Origin: Nomia melanderi
Taxonomy: Eukaryota > Arthropoda > Insecta > Hymenoptera > Halictidae
Assembly (NCBI RefSeq): GCF_051020985.1
Contig: NC_135010.1
Span: 9,546,001-9,610,000, forward strand
Direction of reading: 5' to 3'
DNA length: 64,000 nucleotides
Shown: piece by piece, positions 25,681-37,640 of the stretch
Layout of the letters: every line of letters begins with the position of its first letter
Position numbering within the stretch: position 1 is the stretch's first letter
Translations under genes and position numbers: made by a program
Notes under the pieces: model-generated
What the model was told of the DNA's origin: nothing
Seen by the model: the letters and a program-made list of their open reading frames with translations, nothing else
Databases searched by the model: none

Positions 25681-28600
25681 CGATATTCTGATGGTACTTA
25701 TAGTTGGGATGCTGCTCGAGACTTCAGTTGGTTTTTCGATGGTCAAGGTTGATTTGGTGTTGATGTTTCTTGAAATACTTTGTAATTGCATAATGAATAT
25801 ACTCTAGATAACTTACCAAGGTATTCTATATCACACGATCGACTCTTAATCACTTGGTTCCATACAGTAACACCATAAAGTCTGATGCTTACCCTCGTGC
25901 AACATATACAACATTAAAATCCTTCGTTAATTCACACACGAGTTCCCCTCAAGTTTCATAAAATATCTGTATCTGAAATCGTGTGTAATTCCCAGCGAAA
26001 AACCTTCAAAAATGTTAATTCCCATCGAGCGTTCCAAGGCGCGCAGCGGATCGCGCGGCGGCCTCCCCGATTTCCAGGCTGCCCAAAAACCGTCGACCTC
26101 CCAAGTCTTCTAAGCCCTGGCTCCGAGACTGCCGAGTTCCCAGGGAGCCATCAATCATCCCAATCAGGCCTCGGCTAAATTGGTAACAATATTCGGGCGA
26201 AATTGCTCGAAAGCTCGCGGCCGATGGACTCTCCGGTGTCCATCGCTACCATCGTCGTACCCCTTTCGGCGTGCGCCCTGCTCTCCTACCTCACGCCCCT
26301 CTCGCCGCGCTGCCCCGTGAGGCCGCAGGGAGGGGCCCGTTATCCCCACCGCGCAGCATCCGGCAAATGCATTTCTTGTGTAGCACGCTGCTCGTTTGCG
26401 GACGATACGATTTACTCCCGGTATATAGTCGTATTCAAATATCTTCTTGCCTGCGAGCCGGCCCTTTGCGTTCTCCTTTCTTCCACGTTCTCTCGGTTTT
26501 CTTCTCTCCCCGTCGCCGCCGCTCCCCCTCCGCCGCCTGTGTTCCCGCATTCTCCGCCGTCTTCTTTTCACCGCTTTCAGATTTCTTGCTCCTCTCTCGC
26601 GCCTCCCTTTTTCCCTTATCCGTCTTCCTTCCTTCCCCGTTTTCTCGCCAGCGTAGGCCGCGTCCCGTTCCCAGCCTAGTCGGTCTTTTCACTTTTAACG
26701 ATGGAAGCGTTGGGTAATCGGAGTGACCTATTTATAATTATCTGGGAAAGCTGGGATAGTATGTTCCTCGAGATTCGCGGGCGGTTCTTGTTTTGTTCCA
26801 GAGTTGAATTATGTTGTAGGATTCTTAGTAGAAGCGATTATGCGATTTTAGTAATCGTTGAATTGGAAGTTTGAAATATACTGCGCTTGATCGGGATACT
26901 TGATTGTTAATGATTTATTGGAAACGTGGGATTGTGTTTATATCTATGTTTGATTTGAAGTATTACAGTGGCCGAAGGGAAAATGGTGTTAGTTTGAAGT
27001 CGGAAGAATTGTGTGTAGCTTAAGTGAGTAGCTTAAGATTAGATTGAAGACTTTATAATGTTCCTATATGTAATCAAGTGGTGATTGAGAGTCACCTCTG
27101 AGAATCACCTCGAGTGCAAAGGGTTAATTATCGGCGACGACAGTCTAATCGCGGCGTGTGTCGTGTGGCGAACAGCTTTAATCCGCCACGTCTTCCGCTC
27201 GCGGAAAACTCGCTCCCGGTTCGAATGCCGCGAGCGCGCGAGCGTGCGTGCAACGCGAGACTGTTGGTTTCTTGCGATCATCTCCGCGCGGAGAATGCGT
27301 TTGAAGCCGGTCCGATCCGCTAATTAGTAGGTTAATTGAGGTGATGTTTTTGGAAATTTCTTTTGACGGCTGACGCAGCGAGCATGCTGCTGGAATTATT
27401 TTGTTAACGAACGGGATAATGCTCATTTATGAAACAAGTGTGATTGGTGAAAGAATTTTCGAAAGATGCTAAACATGGAGCGCAGCCAAGTGAAATGTTC
27501 ACGGTTGTCGAAGCTTTGATATTTAACACTAGTAACGGTGAAAATTGTTTTATTTTATTATTTCATTATCATTTAACTACCGTAGCAGTCAAAATGTATT
27601 GATTGTTTTGTTTCGAAATTCTTCATATCTCAAAAGCATTGAATATTCGAAATGATCTTGAAAATAAATAGCTTCACTGGAATACTGTAACGAATGTCCA
27701 CAGAAACTGAAAATAATCTATTGTTACAATCTTTATAGAGATTACATATCAACCGTATTAAATTCTCAGTAGTCCTAGCGTTGTTTCTTCGAATAATTCT
27801 TTGCAAAATGTACAGTGGCGTACAAAGCTTCCCAATCCAATTGCTTCTTCATCCCAAGTTTCAAGAAATCTTAAACGCACTTTTCAGCGATCAGAAGAAT
27901 GCACGCAACAGAACCCATTGTAACAAACAAATATATCATTATATTTTCAGTACTCCACAGAAATTCCCCTAGACCTCACGTCCAAAATGCAAACCAAAGA
28001 ATCTACCTAGAAACATTCACCCAAACATTCCCACTGAACATTCTCAATGAACAAACTTCCAAAACATCCCTCTGAAAGAACAGTAGTACCCCGGATCCAT
28101 CGATCTCCCCTGTTTTACCGACCCCAGCATCACCGGTTTCCCGCGTCAGCCGCGGATGTCGCTTCTTGGTCGTCCCCGTGGACGCGTCGTCGAGACGCTC
28201 GCCGTTCGAAACCGCCGGCCACCGAAGGAACCCCTAAAAACCAGCGATTCCTCCTTGTCCCCGCGATATCCGGTTACCAGGAACAGAAACAGAGAGGAAC
28301 GGAGAGAAACGGATACCGTTCCGCGGGGCATCTTAATGCGGCAGCGATGAATTTCTTCGATCTGCCCAGGGTCCCGTGGAGAATCGGGCCGGGTGGAACG
28401 GGGGCCCACGGTACAAGCTCATTTGCACAGAATGTGTGACAATCGTAATAAATCGCGGCGCGATATCGATCTCTGCCCGGTCTCCTCGGTTTTACTTCGC
28501 TAGCGCGATCTAGGAATCTCTCGCGGTCGGTCCGGCGCGCGGGCGGCGGCCGGGGGAGGGCCACCCCCAGGTTCCCGCGCGCCGCCCGCGGCGTCATAAA

Positions 28601-29104
28601 TTCCAGCACAGGCTCCAATTAACTTTATCGCAATCTGAACAAATTATACGGGGAACGATGCCGATGGTGGATCCGCCGATGCGGCCGGGACAGCCGGCGA
28701 GATAACGGGCCGCAGAAAAACGAGGACGCCGAAATGACAACGGATAACGTTTATTTTTCGCGGGCCGACGCAGGGCTCACCCTTTTGTCTCGGCGTAATT
28801 CCGCCGGCCTGGCATCCCTCGGCGTCGTTGAACATTTTAAAGCCGACTCCTCGCCTCTGTACTCTCCCCCTAGCAACGTTTTGTTCCTTGCGAACCCCGC
28901 GATCCCTTTTTTATTGCCAGCTGTATTAAAAAATGATGGTTGCCCGGGGAAGACCGCGGAGATATTAGGCGTCTTCCGAGGCTGCCGCCGTGGACGAGGC
29001 TTATTTCGAACGGCGCTCGTTAAGATACTTTCAGCGGGTCTCGCGGTGTGGATATTGGATGTGTTATTACTGCTCGGGTTGAATGGAACAAAGGAATCGT
29101 TATT
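25681..29104. other. Non-coding stretch; no gene recognised
   Basis: A strongly pyrimidine-rich tract at 26460-26680 gives Pro/Ser/Phe frames. A TTAA terminus (GAGTGCAAAGGGTTAA) lies at 27112-27127. AT-rich DNA at 27530-27980. No exon was recognised. Confidence 0.5.
27112..27127 (-). mobile_element. TTAA-terminus, type CCCTTTGCACTC, inverted
   Basis: GAGTGCAAAGGGTTAA is the exact reverse complement of the terminus at 5701. Only this end of the element is recognisable. Confidence 0.4.
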
Positions 29105-29245
29105 AATTTCCCGCTGTGTTGATTTAAGCGGGATCCTTCGTTTTATCGTGATTGCCGTGCGCCCTTGTTTTGGATTTTATTAAATGTAAGTGAGGTTTTA
29201 ATACTTCTGGTATTATTAAATTGGCTTTGTAACGCGTTCCGCGAT
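29105..29245 (+). repeat. Dispersed repeat, copy 2
   Basis: Homologous with 24380-24510 in the same orientation. The copies differ by many substitutions and small gaps, so they are old. Confidence 0.65.
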
Positions 29246-32200
29246 TGATTCGGTGAAATCGGTAACATCTTCGGATTCCCATGAGTCCTCTTTTATTAAT
29301 TAACGATTAAACGTTACACTATATTTGTACAATATTGCTAAGATTTACGCGTTCAGCTTAAATCTATTTCTTCAATGCAAAGTACATTAACACAAGCGCA
29401 AATCTTGACCATTTTATTATAGAGTTATTCCGTTGTAGCAAGAAAAAACAGGTACAATGATTATTTAGCGTTACTATCCTTGCATTACACTATTATCACG
29501 TTATTAAACACTTTCATTGAACATCCGTTATCTTGCATGTTACGATTGTTTCCAATTCAGAAGCGTCAGTCATCAATGACATGGCGTTTAACGTGTTAAC
29601 CACAGAATAATCAAGATAAAACACATTAACGTGTTGCCAGCTGGTTAATTGTTAATATTAACATCGAACGATGTATTTTACTTTACGAAACCATCCCCGT
29701 AGACGTCTGAAGTCTCCCCGAAAACGTCCCCGGTACGCACAGGTCGCTTCCGCGCGTTTAACGGTCGTTTGTCCAGGGAGTTCCGTCGGACGTCCTCCCG
29801 GCAAACAGACTTCGGCTGCGCGGTTCAAAATGCCGGCGTAATGGCCCGGGGAACGAGTCCGCGTAGACAGGTATGATTAATAGGACAAACAGAAACGGGG
29901 ACCAGAGCATTCGTTCGAACTTTCGTCCTATTAATCTTATTATATCTCCGCTCGCCGAGGAAGTTCTGCCGACGTGTAGACCGGCGACAAGGGGTAATCG
30001 CTAATTTATGTGTATCGCGTCTGTTTGCGCGTCAACATCCGCCCTCCCAGCCGCTCCAGAAGGGTTGCCCGTGTACTCTCGCTCAAAGTCAACCGCGTCG
30101 TACGATCAGACGAACGTCTGTCATAGCTCTGGATCGCAGCTACGACTCCCGATGCGTACAATGCGCCTCGATTCATCGAAACTTAGCCGCGCGACGAGGA
30201 AAACCGCGGAGAACGGAGACACACTGACGACGCATTCTCGCGTGCACTAATTTCCGCGGTGTTCCCCGACGATCCAGAGTCTCGCGGTAAACACGGAACA
30301 ACCGGGTGTGTTTGTCCTGGCTGCGGAACGAAACTACCGTCTCCCGGAACTCGTCGCGCAAATATTGTCCTTCGCGGGCCACTGAGTTTCGACTAGCTTC
30401 GCGCTTTTTCCTTGCGTTCCGTTTAAATTCAGATCGCGAGTCGCTCTTCGGGGAATGGAAAAAAGTCGCGTACTCTAGGCGAAACGGTATAAGACACGCG
30501 AATGAGAACGATTTTTCGGAAGTACCTCCTGCACTCGATATCGGGATCGCGTACGATCCCCCGTGGAATAACGGCTCTCCTCGTCGATTTATCGTTCCTT
30601 ACATCGGGTTCGCTATATCCCTCTAAACCGGGCTCTAGGATTCCCTTTGGCATGGATATCACGTAAGAGATCGAGACGGGTCTCTCGTGCAGTATCGTCA
30701 AAGGTCAATCAATTTCTTTCGGACCGCTTGTCCGTGGATGCCCGAACAGGCTGTTTATTTATTAAATATTTGCCCCGACGTTAAGCGAGAGCCAACCCCC
30801 GCTGCTGGGCGAGCGCCGCAAAGGTGGAAGTTCACCTGCGGGTCCCGCGCGCAACGGGACCGCCTTCCCGATTTCCGAAAATCAATGTTTGCTCGCCGAG
30901 GTAAATGAGACTTCCTCTGCCTTACGTGCGCTTCCGAGACTCGCGTCGCCGGGGATGTTGACGGAACGGTCCGCCGAACAAGAAAAGCAACCCTTCCAAT
31001 TTCTGTATTCCCGCGCCAGGTCCCGGGGCTGCGTGCGCGCGCGGGAGGGAGCAGGGCTGCAGTCAACAACCGAGAAACTCTGGTGTTCCGTGCTCTCGAC
31101 GGAAGTGTACTCTATTTAAAGGAGTAATCGTTTGCCTATTATCTTCCAGTTTAACTGTTTTCAAGCGCGCGGTCGGCTTCCGCGAATCAGTGACGATCCT
31201 GGCGCGCGCCGCGAATAATATTATCGTCGCGGTAATTAATTCTGTTCATGTTATTCCATGCTCAGGAATTTTCATGAAACATTCATCGCTCCCCGACGCG
31301 AGGGTTACTTTATTTTACTTTTATCCGTATAACAGAGAATTATATATTCATCGAAGTATCAAAGCCGACGCGAACTTTCCGCAAAACGTACTACAAGACA
31401 GGGGGTCGGGAAGAGTGACGAAGCCTTCCATCCACCCGAACAACCCCTTAAATCCCCGAAACCGCTCCCTTCCACGAGAAAGCCCCAGCATTCCATCGCA
31501 CGGAGAAAAAACGCCCGTGATACGCGCGAATCCGCCCTCGCGACTAAGGGTTGACCCAGTTCCGCTTAAATCTTCCTTGATAGCCGCTCATCCGGCGCGC
31601 GATAAAATCTGCAAAATGTGATCCAATTTTGCACACAATCCCATCCCCGAATTTTCAACGCCCCCTATCTCATCCGAGACTCAGGGTCTTCTTTTCGCCT
31701 GTATTCATCATCCCTTTACGAGAGGCGGCAGTTATCTCCGTCGAGAAACCTATGGTGGATCGGTTTCTTTAACCAACCGACCGTCCGTCCGTTCCTCCGT
31801 CGTCCACGATCGCGTGGATCGGTAGCGTTTGATCATCGTCGTCGCCGCCCCTATCCGCGACGACGTCGACGAAAGTTAGCGGCGAGCCCTCCTCATCCCC
31901 TATCCCGCCGGTTTCGGTGTTCCGGCACGTTCGCGCGGCGCGCAAAAACGCGGCAGGGCCGTCGCCGGTGCGTTGAACTCTCGCGGACAGAGACTTCTGC
32001 CAGTCCCTCTCTCTTGGGGCCGTTTCAGTATTTGACTGTTCGAGCGGGATGCCCGAGAGCGGGTTCGAAAGGGGTTACGGGGTGCGGTGCGCCTCCCTCC
32101 GCCGTTTCTCCCGGCTCTGTCTCTCTCTCTCTCTCACACTCTCTTGGTCTGTCGTCCTTTCTCCCTTCTCCCGGTATCCCCTTTCCCCGGTTTCGTCTCC

Positions 32201-32945
32201 GGGCACCGTCATTACGCGGTATCTCCGTCGGTTGCACGTCCGCGCGGCTGGTCCGAGAGGACGCCCTCTCCTCTCGCATCCTCTGGCTGGCTCCACGGCA
32301 GCCCGTCCCCTCGCTGTTGCGCTCCCGGGCTGCACTTCGACTCCTGTCGAGACGACAGAACGCCATAAGCAACCAATTTAAATGTAAATTGAAAACCACC
32401 GCGGCATACAAATTGTTCGACTCGCCGTCAAAAAATACTGCGAGCAAAGATCAAACGGAAGACAAGACGCGAGAGGGTAGCGTGTGTTTCGCTCGCTCGC
32501 CCGCTAGCTCGCTCGCTCGCACGCTAGCGGCTAGCTCTCGCTGGCTTTGCACGCTCCAACACGGGGCCCCCGATGCGGACGAGATAGAACGAGAAAAGCC
32601 CGGAGATACGTCCCCCGGATCTTTCTGACTATCCCCCTCGCTCTCGCTCTCCCGCTCTGTTGTTTCCTTTTGCTCTCGCCCTCTCTTTCTTTGTCCTGCT
32701 CCCCGGCCTTCTCTTTCGCCGCTGATAAATTCTTCTTTAAATATTTGCCTTCGCGCGCTCGCGAGACGGAGCGAGCCGGCGAACCTCCGTCGCGCCCTGG
32801 GTTCCGGTTAACGTGCGGCCCGCGCCCTCCTGTGTGCTTCCATTTTTTTGTACCTTCGAGAGGGATCTATCGGGATTGGATCGATCCGAGGTGGCTCAAG
32901 GATTGTAGATTTGTTTGGTCCTCGCGGGCTTCCAAGGTGATTTTG
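29246..32945. other. Non-coding; contains a long GC-rich open frame and a CT-rich patch
   Basis: A 336-codon frame (31618-32628, +) is Arg/Ser/Pro-rich with no domain, and overlaps open frames on both strands at 32025-32447; I do not call it. The CT-rich patch at 32100-32200 with downstream GC-rich DNA could mark a promoter or 5' UTR. CTCG repeats lie at 32490-32520. Confidence 0.45.
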
Positions 32946-33142
32946 TTAACACGTCGAATGCCGCACGATTTTATACAGTGAAATACACAAAATGATGAAA
33001 TACAATACTAAATCATTAGATTGAATTGTATTATTATTATTGCACGGTGATCTGGCTGAGTATCACCGTATTAATTGAGTGAACCATAGTGATTCGATTT
33101 GCTTGACGTCACCGCTGACCTCCATGACGTTCAACGTGTTAA
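32946..33142 (+). mobile_element. TTAA-type MITE, copy B (complete)
   Basis: 197 bp bounded by TTAA on both sides. The left end is TTAACACGTCGAATGCCG and the right end is TGACGTTCAACGTGTTAA; terminal inverted repeats of about 14-16 bp. The duplicated TTAA target is the signature of piggyBac-superfamily insertion. Internal blocks match copies A, C and D. Confidence 0.88.
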
Positions 33143-35843
33143 TTATGCAGATTATTGTGTTCTGGTAATTGAACTTGAAGGCGGATGGCTGTTTGTAGGT
33201 GCGATTCTTATCGCGCGCAGGTTTTCTGAATTGTATATTAACCTTCGTGTACTTTACGGTAATATTCGTGTGTAATTTGTACGAGCTGATGGACGAATAA
33301 AATAACGCTGAACTGCGGCGGCAATTGTTATGCGAAAATGATCCGGCTCGTCGAGCAGGGTTAACGAAGTTCGATTCGACATTGTGAAATTTCTCTGAAA
33401 ATTCCCGCCTAATATATGCGACAAGATACCTCGCACGGAGTCAATAATAATCTGGCGAAACAGCGGGTAAAATTATGTATCAATGATCATGGAAAGTATA
33501 ATTTACAATACGACGCGGACTCGCGTACGTTCCTTCGGCTGATTATCCTCGGCCGTACACTTCGATGCAAATTCGATACGTTTTTTAAATTGAGACACTA
33601 CCGGCGACCGCGCCATTTGCATCTAAATAATTGTTCTTTCCTCATTCCCGCGGAACGCTCGGGAATATGTTGCGTAGCCGCCGATCTCGCCGGTTCAGCT
33701 TCCAGGACTTGCAATTATAAATTTAATGAAACGCAGTTACAGCCTCTTTCGGCTGGACATATTATAATTATAACGGAGGCGGAACCGGGAAACGAAAATG
33801 TCCGAAGCGAATTTTTGGTTCCGGCGGTGTGGCCGGCGTCCGCGAGCGGCGGCGGCGGCGGCTCGTTGAAAAATTTAGGCGGCTTTTTTCGTCCGCGGCG
33901 GGCAGGAAATGATACTCGTTGAAACGTCCCAGTTCAGTTTCATATTCGAGATTTCGAAAATGACTTTCTGATGGAAGTTCGCGTCATAAATTCCGGGCAA
34001 AATGGGTCAGCCGGAGTCGAGCCAATTTCCAGATATAATTTCGTGGACATATTTTCTCATACCACGGGACGCTCGCTCGCGGAAGTCCTCGGCCAGGTGA
34101 AACCTTCGAGGGATCGCCGAAAGCTATTAGCATATTATCGGTACATTAATCCCGTTCGTAACAGTTTCAATAAATCCAGCGTTACGCAACCCGACGGGCC
34201 GAAAACATCCTCGCAGGTTTCGAGCTAATCGACACCGCTATTATTCTTCGTGAAATTTCAACGCTTCGACTGTTGCGCGAATCTTCGATCTATCATTCTT
34301 TCGCGGCGGAGGCAAATATAAACAATCGTTAACACGTTCCGTGTCATGGATATTCCGATTATATTTTGCTTATGCACTGTATTGATTTTTTGAATAACAT
34401 ATTAAGTTACATTCATGTTTTCGGTGATTCTTATATATTTTCATATTGTTTCTTTATTTTTTCGGCGCTCTGTGACGTATACCGGTGTTCTTGACCGTGT
34501 GCCCTTTAAAAATATTTTCTTACAAAAATTCTATCATATGTGGTACACGTGCCACTGAATAATTATCTATTATACCAATTCTCGTGGTTCAATATCATCA
34601 CTTACGATCGAACATGTTCATTTAACATAAATCACTTCGCAACTACATTCGATTCTCGAAACTATCCACAGATCACTCTGAAATTCCCTTTCCCATAAAC
34701 CGTCGCGATTACCACCGAAGAGACACAAACTGCCGTAAGCCACGTGCTCCGGCGATAACGTCTAAGACGTAATAAGACGAGGCATCGAAGAGCCTGTCAC
34801 CGCGAGAAACGAAAACTCTACCGACGACACGAATCCCGAGCGTATCGCGGTTTATCGGGACGATAAAAGGAACAGAGCCAGAAGGCATCGTGCGGGGATC
34901 CCGGAGGATCAGTCCGTGGCCGAGCTGTCACCGCGATCGAACCGAAACCGGATCAGTCCGTTTCACCGCGAAGAATTTCCATCGACTCGGAACCGGCCGC
35001 CTCATTGCGAGGAATTAATTTCCCATTCGAGAGTGGGCCCCGCAAGAGAAAGAAACCGAGGTGGACGGAGATAAAGAAACGGATAGCGAGGAGGGGAAGG
35101 GAGGAGCGGTCGAGAGGGAGGGTCGACTTACCATAATTTTGGTAGCAGCGGATCGTTCCCTTGACTGGCTGTTGAATATTCCCTCGCTTATTAGAAAGGG
35201 GTTTCTGTAATCGACGCCAGACACGAGCTGTCGGAGGGAGCGGGAGAGAACACGGCGAAGGGAGGAAGAGGAGGCCGGAGAGAAAGAGATCCGTGGCCGG
35301 TGTAGCCGCCAGTCAAATGGATTCCAATTAAAGTAATAACGAATCCGGCGTACCGTTCCGTCGCAAATAATCGTGCGTGGATCGGCGGGGCCCCGCGTCG
35401 CGCGACTTGTCCCTCCGTCGGCTGATCGTTTCACTCTCCCTCGCTCCACCCCGCGTTCCGCGCGTCCTTCTCCGTCCGCCCCCCTTTCCCCGTCGCCTCT
35501 GTAGTATTTCCTACCGGAGCCGGACGAAAAAACAGCCACGGACGGGCCGACGTCGAATTTAAATCGGTCGAATTAACGAAACGACGAGGCCGGACTCTCG
35601 TTCGCGACGCGAACGATAAATTTCTAGGAGGAACAGGTCTGGAACCGCCTCGGGAACCGGAGAGGCGTCCGAACGAAACCTAAGCCGAAAGTTTTCCAGG
35701 TTTCTCGGTGAGACCGGGCGCGAGGTGTTTTGAAGGTGGACGTTTCGCGAGGTGGGCGATGTTAATGGTTGGGGTCTCTGGAGGACGCAAGGGGTTCGTG
35801 TTGTTTGACATTGGTATTGTTTGATTAACTGGTATGGTAGTGT
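33143..35843. other. Non-coding stretch; no gene recognised
   Basis: The 168-codon frame at 33416-33922 and the minus-strand frame at 35015-35539 lack any recognisable motif. A solo TTAACACGTTCCGTG end lies near 34329. Confidence 0.5.
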
Positions 35844-35943
35844 AAAACAGTACAATGCCATTTTTCTATTCTAAGATACACAATGAAGTATTCCATATCA
35901 AAAGGGTTAATCGAATATCGCTAAAGCTACCAACCTACATTGT

Positions 35944-36069
35944 CACAGTTAAGATTATTCAATTTATAGAACACTCGCGGAAGTTGTATAAAATATATAA
36001 AACAGTACAATGCTATTTGTTTTATAAAACTTTCACGAGTGTTCTATACATTTAATAATCTTAATTGTA
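35944..36069. repeat. Long imperfect inverted repeat (50-bp arms, 26-nt loop)
   Basis: Arms 35944-35993 and 36020-36069 are complementary at 43 of 50 positions with no gaps; the centre of the arm (atagaacactcg) is perfect. The loop (35994-36019) contains aaaacagtacaatgc, which also occurs at 35845-35859. It may be a microRNA-like or siRNA hairpin, or the palindromic core of a mobile element. Confidence 0.85.
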
Positions 36070-37120
36070 CAAACTAAGCTAAAGCTGTCGCAAAGCTGAA
36101 GGAAGACTTTCTGATACTCTAATACTCACCGATACTGTTACACGTCTAAACCACTGAAAGAGTTAAAAGGGGACTGCCTTTTATCTCGAAACAGGAGGTG
36201 GCGGTAAGTGGAATTAATTTTGGGAACGCGCGAGGAATCCGCAAAGGGCAGATTTCCAATCGGAAGCTCGCGGCGTGGGACCTCGCCCGGTAATTCGAAA
36301 TTCGGTAGCGAGGACGGTAGTACGGCGGTAGGGCCGCGTAAATTTAAATATCCGGAACGCCGTCCGCCGATAGGAGAGTGCTTGTTAGCGCAGCGGTGGC
36401 CATCAACATAATTAACCCCCTAAGTGGAGACGCCTGTGTATCATTATTAGTACATGCACGCCGGTTGTTATGGGGTTCGAGTGTGCTTACGAGAATTTAG
36501 GGCCGCGTCAGGTGTCCCGATTTGGCCGCGCTAATGCGAAATATCCAATTAAACGGTAATGGAGCCTCTATCGCGACCGGTGATGCTCGCACTCACGGAA
36601 TTTTGCGGATCCGCGGCCCACCCTTGCGACGCGCGCCGTTCGCGAAGGCGAGCCCTGGAAGCTTCCCGTGCGAGCTGCGTTCTCGTGAAAATTTCATTGG
36701 AACACCTTGTTGGATATCTTCGCGCGATAACAGAATTACGGGACGACAGCGTTTCGTGGCAATTCGCGAGAATTCGGGATTGCGCGTGATAACTTGCGAA
36801 CAGAATCATTTCATAGATGTAGGTTTGGGTAGATTATAATTGAGACACCTTGTATACTCACTGTAGAACTATAGTGAACTGATTCATACATATACAACTT
36901 GACAGATTTCGATCTAGGTAAGTGGAAAGCATTTCCAAGGCACTTCAAGTTTATTCAAAACCAATATCCCAACAACACAGAAACTGAAACATTCCCATTC
37001 AGCCAAATGCAACACATGAAATAGTCATTCAATTGCACCACATAAATCAAAACCTGTTACAGTTCCCGAAATTCCTCTACAACCCCTACAAACCTCAATC
37101 CACTAAAAACCCCCTTGAGC
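36070..37120. other. Non-coding stretch; no gene recognised
   Basis: GC-rich at 36200-36780, then AT-rich. No upstream LSD1 exon was found here, although this is the DNA nearest to the first exon seen. Confidence 0.55.
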
Positions 37121-37352
37121 CAGCGGTTTTCAACCTTTATACTACTACGCCTTCCTAAAACAATTTTTTCTTCTCCCTATGTTTTAATAGATGTAATAAT
37201 ATAGACACGTTTTAAATAATAACCGTATTACAAAATAACTTCACTGAATTTGTACTATTACGTTACGATATGAAGTTTTATTTCTAGACATTACGGTATG
37301 AACATTAATTTCTTATTAAAAACTTTGACGCCTCCCAGATTGGAAACCGCGG
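37121..37352. mobile_element. hAT-type MITE
   Basis: 232 bp, non-coding. The left end CAGCGGTTTTCAACCT and the inverted right end CCGCGGTTTCCAATCT match at 13 of 16 and fit the hAT terminal pattern CAG.GGTT.TCAA. The flanking 8-mers ccttgagc (37113-37120) and ccttaacg (37353-37360) agree at 5 of 8, as expected for a decayed 8-bp target duplication. It sits 290 bp upstream of the first LSD1 exon here, in the intron. Confidence 0.7.
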
Positions 37353-37640
37353 CCTTAACGCGTTCGCTACTAGCGTCATTTGACAGCCGTAATCCTATAG
37401 ACATTATTATTAGAAATTATAAGCTACATTATATTCAGAAACTCAATGACTCGCTTCAATTTCATTTTTCCAATTTAGAAGATTCATTGAATTAATGAGA
37501 ATATAATTGAAGAAACCGTTGCCGAAAGTCGCTGGTAGCAAGCGCGTCAACAAGAACCGCAACAACCCCTACGCCCAAACAGTAAAACTCCGGTCCGATA
37601 ACCGGCGTCTTCTGACCTTTTTACCCGTCACCTTTTCCAG

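Noticed and set aside
27810..27830. tacagtggcgtacaaagc as a Tc1/mariner-like terminus
   Set aside because: No inverted partner end or TA-flanked element was visible.
33416..33922. 168-codon frame upstream of LSD1, considered as a missing LSD1 exon
   Set aside because: It has none of the LSD1 SWIRM, Rossmann or Tower motifs, and no other recognisable domain.
37507..37640. Basic peptide frame KKPLPKVAGSKRVNKNRNNP just before the LSD1 exon
   Set aside because: It is out of frame with the LSD1 exon, separated from it by a clear acceptor, and has no counterpart in the family.
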